Source: Cardiobacterium sp. Marseille-Q4385
GTDB taxonomy: Bacteria > Pseudomonadota > Gammaproteobacteria > Cardiobacteriales > Cardiobacteriaceae
Direction of reading: 5' to 3'
Assembly: GCF_916618745.1 (NCBI RefSeq)
Contig: NZ_OU745373.1
Span: 1,433,501-1,497,500, forward strand
DNA: 64,000 bases
Positions 58,108 to 64,000 of the stretch are shown piece after piece. The notes beneath the pieces are model-generated. The model saw nothing but the letters and a program-made list of their open reading frames with translations. It made no database searches and had not been told where the DNA came from. Numbering within the stretch: the stretch's first letter is position 1; every line of letters starts with the position of its first letter. A program made the translations under genes and the position numbers.

Positions 58108-58137
58108 CCGGCGGCGTGTGGTAGTCGCCGCTTTTTT
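58086..58137 (+). promoter_or_regulatory. thrS promoter -10 and leader attenuator-like hairpin
   Basis: TACAAT at 58086-58091 could drive thrS. Downstream, GCGGCG (58111) and CGCCGC (58126) form a 6-bp stem followed by TTTTTT, ending only 13 bases before the ATG at 58151. A terminator-like stem in the leader suggests attenuation or feedback control. Confidence 0.45.
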
Positions 58138-58150
58138 GTCAGGAATGTTT

Positions 58151-60070
58151 ATGTTGAATATTACGTTGCCCGACGGCAGTGTCCGTCAGTTTGAGAATCC
58201 GACCAACGGTGCGCAGATTGCCGCTGCTATCGGCAGTGGCCTTGCCAAAGCCGCCATCGCCGTGGTGGTTAATGGCGAGGAACGCGATTTGAGCGATGCG
58301 ATTACCGCCGATGCGCATGTCGCCATCATCACCAGCAAGGACGAAGCGGGTGTGCACATCATCCGCCACTCAGCCGCGCATTTGCTCGGGCACGCGTTGA
58401 AGCAACTGTGGCCGGAGGCGAAGATGGTCATCGGGCCAGTGATTGAAAACGGCTTCTACTACGACATTGACAGCAGCCACCGCTTCACCCCGGAAGATTT
58501 GGAAATGCTGGAAAAGCGGATGAAGGAATTGGCGGCAACGGGTTATACGGTCGAGAAGGTGTGGACGCCAGTCGCCGAGGCGCGTCAGGCATTCTCCGAG
58601 CGCCACGAGGATTTCAAGGTGCGCCTGATTGATGATTTCGACAACAGCGTCAAGCAGGTTGGCCTGTATCACCATCAGGAATACCTGGATATGTGTCGCG
58701 GGCCGCACGTGCCGCACATGGGGCACGTCAAGGCGTTCAAATTGACGAAGTTGTCCGGTTCGTACTGGCGTGGCGACGCGAGCGGCGAACCGCTGCAACG
58801 CATTTACGGCGTCGCTTTCGCCGACCAGAAATCGCTCGATACCTATCTGCAACAGCAAGCGGAAGCGGAAAAACGCGATCACCGCAAAATCGGAAAACAG
58901 CTGGATTTCTTCCACTTGCAGGAAGAAGCGCCGGGCATGGTGTTTTGGCACGCCAAGGGCTGGGTCATTTATCGCGAAATCGAGAATTATATGCGCGGCA
59001 AACTGCGCAAATACGGCTACGAAGAGGTGCAGGGGCCGCAAATCCTCGACCGCTCGCTGTGGGAAAAATCTGGTCACTGGGACAAGTTCGGCGGCAATAT
59101 GTTCACCTGCTGCATTGACGAGCATGATTACGCCGTCAAACCGATGAACTGCCCCGGTCACATCCAGATTTTTAACCAGGGCCTACGTAGCTACCGCGAA
59201 TTGCCGGTGCGCTACGCCGAATTTGGTATCTGCCACCGCAACGAACCGTCCGGCACGCTGCACGGCCTGATGCGGGTGCGTCGCTTCGTGCAAGATGATG
59301 GCCATATCTTCTGTACGCGTGGGCAAATTCGCGAGGAAATTGAGCGTTGCTGTCAGATGGTGTACGAAGTGTACAAAGACTTCGGTTTCCATGAAGTTGA
59401 ACTCGCGCTGTCCACCCGTCCGGAAAAACGGGTGGGTTCCGATGAAATTTGGGACGAAGCCGAAGCCGACCTGCAAGCAGCCTTGGAAGCGCAAGGAAAA
59501 CCGTTCCGCCTGCAACCCGGCGAAGGTGCGTTCTACGGCCCGAAAATCGAATTTACCCTGAAAGACAGCCTCGGCCGCCGCTGGCAGTGTGGCACCGTGC
59601 AGCTTGATTTCTCCATGCCGGAACGCCTCGGTGCGCACTACATCGACGAAAACGACGAACGGCAGACGCCGGTGATGATTCACCGCGCCATTCTTGGTTC
59701 GTTGGAACGCTTCATCGGCATCCTGATCGAACAATATGCAGGGCAAATGCCACTGTGGTTGTCGCCGGTGCAAGCGGTCGTCATGCCGATTACCGATGCC
59801 CAGGCGGATTACGCAAATGAAGTCGCTGAACAACTGGTTGCAGCAGGTCTGCGTGCGGAAAAAGATTTGCGAAATGAAAAAATTAGCTATAAAATTCGCG
59901 AACATACCCTGCAACGCGTCCCTTATTTGCTGGTCGCGGGTGAGCGGGAAAAATCATCGGCAACGGTGGCAGTGCGCAAGCGCGACGGTAACGACCTCGG
60001 CGCGATGCCTGTCACCGATTTAATTGCCCTGATGCAAGAACAAAACAGCACAAAAGCACAGGAGATTTAG
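58151..60070 (+). CDS. thrS: threonyl-tRNA synthetase
   Basis: Class II synthetase that charges tRNA-Thr. It has 639 residues from ATG 58151; AGGA at 58141-58144 is spaced correctly for this start and not for the ATG at 58145. Domains in order: TGS (ITLPDGSVRQF), editing domain (HSAAHLLGHALKQLWPEAKM, with its HxxxH), catalytic core (MNCPGHIQIF and RHRNEPSG-like CHRNEPSGTLHG) and anticodon-binding domain (LSPVQAVVMPITD). Zinc ligands C, H and H are present. The infC gene follows with one base between. Confidence 0.96.
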   Translation: MLNITLPDGSVRQFENPTNGAQIAAAIGSGLAKAAIAVVVNGEERDLSDAITADAHVAIITSKDEAGVHIIRHSAAHLLGHALKQLWPEAKMVIGPVIENGFYYDIDSSHRFTPEDLEMLEKRMKELAATGYTVEKVWTPVAEARQAFSERHEDFKVRLIDDFDNSVKQVGLYHHQEYLDMCRGPHVPHMGHVKAFKLTKLSGSYWRGDASGEPLQRIYGVAFADQKSLDTYLQQQAEAEKRDHRKIGKQLDFFHLQEEAPGMVFWHAKGWVIYREIENYMRGKLRKYGYEEVQGPQILDRSLWEKSGHWDKFGGNMFTCCIDEHDYAVKPMNCPGHIQIFNQGLRSYRELPVRYAEFGICHRNEPSGTLHGLMRVRRFVQDDGHIFCTRGQIREEIERCCQMVYEVYKDFGFHEVELALSTRPEKRVGSDEIWDEAEADLQAALEAQGKPFRLQPGEGAFYGPKIEFTLKDSLGRRWQCGTVQLDFSMPERLGAHYIDENDERQTPVMIHRAILGSLERFIGILIEQYAGQMPLWLSPVQAVVMPITDAQADYANEVAEQLVAAGLRAEKDLRNEKISYKIREHTLQRVPYLLVAGEREKSSATVAVRKRDGNDLGAMPVTDLIALMQEQNSTKAQEI

Positions 60071-60071
60071 C

Positions 60072-60587
60072 ATAGCTAAGCCACAAGAAACCCGTGTTAA
60101 CGAAAAAATCACGGACGCACAAATTCGCCTGATTGGCGCCGACGGTGAACAGCTCGGCGTCGTATCTATCGAAGATGCTTTGAATGCTGCATACGAACAA
60201 GATCTGGATTTGGTAGAGGTGGCGGCAAATGCCGAGCCACCGGTATGCCGAATCATGGATTACGGTAAATTCCGATTCGAACAGCAGAAAAAGCAACAGG
60301 AAGCGCGGAAAAATCAAAAGCGCATCCAAATCAAAGAGATCAAATTTCGTCCGGGGACGGACGAGGGAGACTACCAGGTCAAACTACGCAACCTGAACCG
60401 TTTCCTTGCAGATGGTGACAAAGCCAAAGTGACCGTTCGCTTTCGCGGACGCGAAATGGCGCACCAGGGTCTCGGGCAGGAACTGCTCACCCGTATCGAA
60501 GCCGATTTGGCCGAAGTTGGGATAGTAGAGCAAAAAGCGGGGATGGAAGGTCGCCAGATGGTGATGGTCTTCGCCCCGAAAAAATAA
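60072..60587 (+). CDS. infC: translation initiation factor IF-3, AUA start
   Basis: IF-3 keeps ribosomal subunits apart and proofreads the start codon. From ATA at 60072 it has 171 residues (E. coli 180). No ATG, GTG or TTG exists between the thrS stop and the conserved N-domain. AGGAG at 60060-60064 lies seven bases before ATA, while the frame TTG at 60180 would delete most of the N-domain. E. coli uses AUU for the same autocontrol, since IF-3 rejects non-standard starts. Conserved: AEPPVCRIMDYGKF, KEIKFRPGTDEGDYQVKLR and RFRGREMAHQ. Confidence 0.92.
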   Translation: MAKPQETRVNEKITDAQIRLIGADGEQLGVVSIEDALNAAYEQDLDLVEVAANAEPPVCRIMDYGKFRFEQQKKQQEARKNQKRIQIKEIKFRPGTDEGDYQVKLRNLNRFLADGDKAKVTVRFRGREMAHQGLGQELLTRIEADLAEVGIVEQKAGMEGRQMVMVFAPKK

Positions 60588-60651
60588 CCTGCTAGCCGTA
60601 TCGCAGCACACATGTGCTGCGGGAACCGAAATAAACAATGCGAGTTTTAAA

Positions 60652-60840
60652 ATGCCTAAATTAAAAACCCACCGAGGCGCAGCCAAGCGCTTCAAAAAAA
60701 CGGCGAACGGCTACAAACGTTCCCACTCCCATGCGCGTCACATCCTGACCAAAAAATCCACCAAGCGTAAACGCGGTCTGCGTGGCACAACGATGGTGCA
60801 TGACAGTGATGTAAAAGCCATAAAGCAAATGATTGGTTAA
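60652..60840 (+). CDS. rpmI: 50S ribosomal protein L35
   Basis: Basic 62-residue protein of the large subunit (E. coli 65). It begins PKLKTHRGAAKRFKKTANG and has the KSTKRKRGLRG patch. It lies between infC and rplT in the classical order. In E. coli this part is translationally repressed by L20; the short 5' spacer here (64 bases) with GCTGCGG pairing could hold such a site, which I did not resolve. Confidence 0.96.
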   Translation: MPKLKTHRGAAKRFKKTANGYKRSHSHARHILTKKSTKRKRGLRGTTMVHDSDVKAIKQMIG

Positions 60841-60850
60841 GGAGTAGCAC

Positions 60851-61204
60851 ATGGCACGAGTAAAAAGAGGCGTTACCGCACGCGCCCGTCATAAAAAAGT
60901 ACTGGCGGCAGCTAAAGGCTATTACAATGCCCGCCGCAAAGTTTTCCGCGTTGCCAAGCAAGCGGTTATCAAAGCGGGGCAATACGCCTATCGCGACCGT
61001 AAAGCGAGAAAACGTCAGTTCCGTCAGCTGTGGATTATTCGTATTAACGCCGCTGCGCGTCTGCACGGGCTTTCTTATAGCCGATTTATTAACGGTCTGA
61101 AAAAAGCCGAAATTGCTATTGACCGTAAAGTACTTGCCGAATTGGCGGTATATAACAAACAGGTCTTTGCTGTTTTGGCAGAAAAAGCGAAAGCAGCCCT
61201 ATAA
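60851..61204 (+). CDS. rplT: 50S ribosomal protein L20
   Basis: Early assembly protein of the large subunit, 117 residues. MARVKRGVTARARHKKVL and the later AYRDRKARKRQFRQLWI and GLSYSRFINGL are conserved. It starts 10 bases after the rpmI stop with AAGGAG upstream. It likely represses its own operon, as in E. coli. Confidence 0.97.
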   Translation: MARVKRGVTARARHKKVLAAAKGYYNARRKVFRVAKQAVIKAGQYAYRDRKARKRQFRQLWIIRINAAARLHGLSYSRFINGLKKAEIAIDRKVLAELAVYNKQVFAVLAEKAKAAL

Positions 61205-61225
61205 GATCTTATTTCCTATCAAAAA

Positions 61226-61251
61226 ACGGCTGCTTGATGCAGCCGTTTTTT
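61226..61251 (+). terminator. terminator after rplT
   Basis: ACGGCTGC-TTGAT-GCAGCCGT with a six-base T-run and A-run before. It separates the ribosomal genes from pheST. Confidence 0.9.
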
Positions 61252-61301
61252 ATCGGCCATTACTAACTATTGGGCAATAGTCGAATACACGGGAGCATAA
61301 C

Positions 61302-62336
61302 GTGAGCGAACAATCGTCTGTCAAAGAAACGCTGGAAAAAGCCTTACAGGATGGGCTAAATGCGTTGAAAGAAACACTGGATTTACCGGCTCTGGAAACC
61401 TTGCGCAATGCCTATCTCTCAAAGAAAGGTATCTTTACTGCGCATATGCAGGCACTGGCCAAGGCGAGTGCAGAAGAACGCCCTCAGCTGGGGAAAATCA
61501 TCAATGATGCTAAAACACGTTTTCAGCATGCCTTGCAAGAAAAAATGGATGCTTTCAAAGCGCGGGAAATGGCGGAGAAACTGGCATCTGAGCGGGTTGA
61601 TGTTAGCCTCGCTGGACGGCAGGCCTTTAAAGGCGGTTTGCATCCTGTCACGTTGACGCGTCGTCGTATCGAAGACTGGTTTGCCCGCTTGGGCTTCGTT
61701 GTCAAAGATGGCCCTGAAATCGAAGACGATTTTCATAATTTCACCGCGCTCAATATCCCTGAACATCACCCGGCACGGGCAATGCAGGATACCTTCTATT
61801 TTGATCCGCAAACCGTACTGCGCACCCATACGTCTGGTGTACAAATTCGTACTATGGAGCAGGAAGGGGCGCCTTTGCGAATCATCGCACCAGGGCGGGT
61901 ATATCGCAGCGACTCGGATGTAACGCATACCCCCATGTTTCATCAGGTAGAAGGGTTGGTAGTGGACACATCCAGTACCTTTGCTGACTTGAAAGGCATC
62001 ATTATCCATTTTTTGCGCGATTTCTTTGCGCGCGAGGATTTGCAAGTGCGTTTCCGTCCGTCGTTTTTCCCGTTTACTGAGCCATCGGCGGAGGTGGATA
62101 TTGCTTTCTTTACCGCCGGCGACGGGGCTAATGTGAAATGGCTGGAAGTCTTGGGTTGCGGCATGGTACATCCGCAAGTGCTGCGCAATTCGGGTGTTGA
62201 TCCCGATATCTACCAAGGCTATGCCTTTGGTATGGGCATTGAACGCTTAGCGATGTTGCGTTATGGCGTACAGGATTTGCGTCAGTTTTTCGAGAACGAT
62301 GTACGCTTCTTGCGACAATTCCGCAACGAATTTTGA
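61302..62336 (+). CDS. pheS: phenylalanyl-tRNA synthetase subunit alpha
   Basis: Catalytic alpha subunit of the heterotetramer that charges tRNA-Phe. It has 344 residues from a GTG start at 61302, with GGGAG upstream. The N-terminal coiled coil is followed by the class II core with HPARAMQDTFYF, LLRTHTS-like VLRTHTSG, RVYRSDSDVTHTPMFHQVEG and GYAFGMGIERLAMLRYG. GC content is lower from here to the window end. No leader peptide rich in phenylalanine was seen before pheS, unlike E. coli pheM. Confidence 0.96.
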   Translation: MSEQSSVKETLEKALQDGLNALKETLDLPALETLRNAYLSKKGIFTAHMQALAKASAEERPQLGKIINDAKTRFQHALQEKMDAFKAREMAEKLASERVDVSLAGRQAFKGGLHPVTLTRRRIEDWFARLGFVVKDGPEIEDDFHNFTALNIPEHHPARAMQDTFYFDPQTVLRTHTSGVQIRTMEQEGAPLRIIAPGRVYRSDSDVTHTPMFHQVEGLVVDTSSTFADLKGIIIHFLRDFFAREDLQVRFRPSFFPFTEPSAEVDIAFFTAGDGANVKWLEVLGCGMVHPQVLRNSGVDPDIYQGYAFGMGIERLAMLRYGVQDLRQFFENDVRFLRQFRNEF

Positions 62337-62346
62337 GGATAAACCA

Positions 62347-64000
62347 TGCTATTAAGTACTGAATGGCTGAAAGAAGACTACGGCATTGACTTGCCGCCAG
62401 AGTTGCTTGCCGAGCGTCTGACGATGGCGGGATTGGAAGTCGATAATGTTGCTCGCGCGGCACCACCATTTTCCGGTGTGGTTGTGGCACAAGTGTTGAC
62501 TTTGAACGCCCATCCTGATGCAGACAAATTGCGAGTTGCTACCGTCAATGCGGGTCGTGGTGAGGCTTTGCAAATCGTTTGTGGTGCGCCCAATGTGGCC
62601 GTAGGCGTTAAAGTTCCGCTGGCAACGATTGGGGCCGTATTACCTGGTGACGTTCACATCAAGCAATCAAAACTGCGTGGTATTGAATCGTTCGGCATGC
62701 TCTGTTCGGCGCGTGAATTGGGGCTAAGCGATGAACACGCAGGATTGCTAATCCTTCCAGAAGATGCACCAGTTGGTACGGATATTCGCGAGTATCTACA
62801 CCTGAATGACAGCATCATTGATATTGATCTCACGCCGAATCGCGCTGACTGCTTCTCCATACGAGGTTTAGCGCGAGAAATTACGCAGCTATGCCGCGAT
62901 GAGCTAGGTGAGAATTTTTCTTTACCGCCATTGCCAGCGATAGAAGTCAAAACCAGTGGTAAAAGTTCATTAACTATTGATAGTCGAGCATCACAAGATT
63001 GTCCGCGTTACCTGGGTAGAGTCGTTCGAGGCATTGATATTAGTCGGGCAACGCCACAATGGTTGGTTGAGCGGCTACGTCGCTTAGGTATCCGCACGCA
63101 TGATCCGGTTGTTGATGTTACCAACTATGTCATGTTGTCGCTCGGGACACCTTTGCACGCTTTTGATGCAGACAAAATCAGCGGTGGCATCGTCGTGCGG
63201 TACGCACAAGCGGGAGAAAAACTGCGCTTGCTTAACGATAGCGAAGCGGTCTTGGATAAAGACGTATTGGTCATCGCTGATAAAGAAAAAAACCTAGCTA
63301 TTGCAGGGGTAATGGGCGGTGCAGAAAGCGCTTGCTCAACATCAACACAAAACATTATTTTGGAAGCAGCGTGGTTCAATCCAACGCGCATTGCTGGTAA
63401 GGCTCGTCGCTTTGGTGTGGCGAGTGATAGTGCCCAACGTTTCGAGCGCGGCGTGGACTACACGCTGCAGGAGACGGCTTTAAATTTCGCAACTCGATTG
63501 ATTTTAGATATCTGTGGTGGCGAAGCGGAAGATTTTAGTAGCGCTGTTAGTGAAGAAAATCTACCGCAACGTCTGCCGGTAGCGGTATCACGAGAGGCTA
63601 TCGCCCAGCGTGTTGGTCGTAGTTACGACGATATCACCATCAACTCTATCTTGATGGGGCTTGGTGGTGAAGTGCAACGTACTGAAAACGCATGGCAGGT
63701 AACGCCCCCAACTTGGCGCTTTGACTTGGCAATAGGTGAAGACCTGATCGAAGAAATTGCGCGTATTGATGGTTATGCGAATGTTCCGGATCGTTTGCCA
63801 GTCGTGCAGTATCAACAAGACGCCGGTGGAAGTCGCAGTTTGCGTTATTACAGTGACCTGCTGGTGGCACAAGGTTTCCAAGAGGCGGTTACATATAGCT
63901 TTATTGATAATGCCAGCCATCAGGCGTTTTTCCCAGAATGCCCTGCTATTACCTTGCAAAATCCCATTAGTGCAAATCTAGCAGAAATGCGGCTCAGTTT
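62347..64000 (+). CDS. pheT: phenylalanyl-tRNA synthetase subunit beta, C-terminus outside window
   Basis: Beta subunit with the editing site. It opens at ATG 62347, 10 bases after pheS with GAGGAT upstream, and remains open to the window end (551 codons of about 790). Visible parts are the tRNA-binding OB fold (GVVVAQVLTLNAHPDADKLR, CGAPNV), the B3/B4 editing region with DVTNYVMLSLGTPLHAFDAD, and the B5 segment (TPPTWRFDLAIGEDLIEEIA). I translated the whole stretch and met no stop. Confidence 0.95.

Noticed and set aside
1..64000. tRNA, rRNA, prophage, IS element or replication origin
   Set aside because: I looked for cloverleaf-like segments, transposase or integrase motifs and DnaA-box clusters by eye and saw none; a tool scan could still find a missed small RNA.

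Overview
The window looks like chromosome from a GC-rich gammaproteobacterium. The gene orders aroA-cmk-rpsA-ihfB, thrS-infC-rpmI-rplT-pheS-pheT and cytochrome c4/engB are classical gammaproteobacterial arrangements. The mix of housekeeping genes with GalNAc-type PTS genes suggests a host-associated species, and Cardiobacteriaceae (Cardiobacterium-like) is my best guess. That placement is inference, because no rRNA is present. No rRNA, tRNA, CRISPR array, transposase or phage gene was recognised.

Layout. 0-7.4 kb: NRAMP-like transporter (partial), CDF transporter, aroA, cmk, rpsA, ihfB, a membrane-anchored thermonuclease and a lipoprotein. 7.4-11.8 kb: sulfate ABC transporter cysTWA, then gapA. 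11.8-18.1 kb: zipA, ycgN, cytochrome c4, engB, a TSUP permease, ispB, a NhaD-like antiporter and a CBS protein. 18.1-18.8 kb: a dense intergenic repeat array. 18.8-28 kb: valS, fluC, ogt, an orphan ATPase behind a perfect palindrome, and hrpA. 28-35 kb: structured repeats, a secreted protein, a membrane protein, an MltB-like transglycosylase, vapD, aroB, terC, terD and a small lipoprotein. 35.5-40.5 kb: sulfur genes cysG, yeiH-like, a 79-aa orphan and cysI. 40.5-43.4 kb: an AT-rich island carrying a retron. 43.4-58.1 kb: sdaA, ptsI, ptsH, the aga PTS (EIIA, EIID, EIIC, EIIB), agaS, agaZ, agaR and a divergent SIS deaminase/isomerase, with DUF559 and Sel1-repeat genes inserted into the cluster. 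58.1-64 kb: thrS-infC-rpmI-rplT-pheS-pheT (partial).

The most notable system is the retron at about 40.95-42.99 kb on the minus strand. It reads ncRNA with a 25-bp perfect msd-type stem, then a nucleoside deoxyribosyltransferase-like effector, then a retron reverse transcriptase. The order matches the Ec86/Sen2 (RcaT/RrtT) class of tripartite toxin-antitoxin phage-defence systems, but both proteins look diverged.

A second theme is repeats. A short element with core GCCAAGCGGG recurs about 20 times, a double-hairpin element of about 50 bp recurs at least six times, and there are two related ACCCAT hairpins. They fill nearly every long intergenic gap and in places form the ends of genes. In the aga cluster they sit at the joints of duplicated Sel1-repeat genes and a duplicated, frameshifted 5' fragment of agaS. 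This suggests that recombination at repeats has reshaped the operon.
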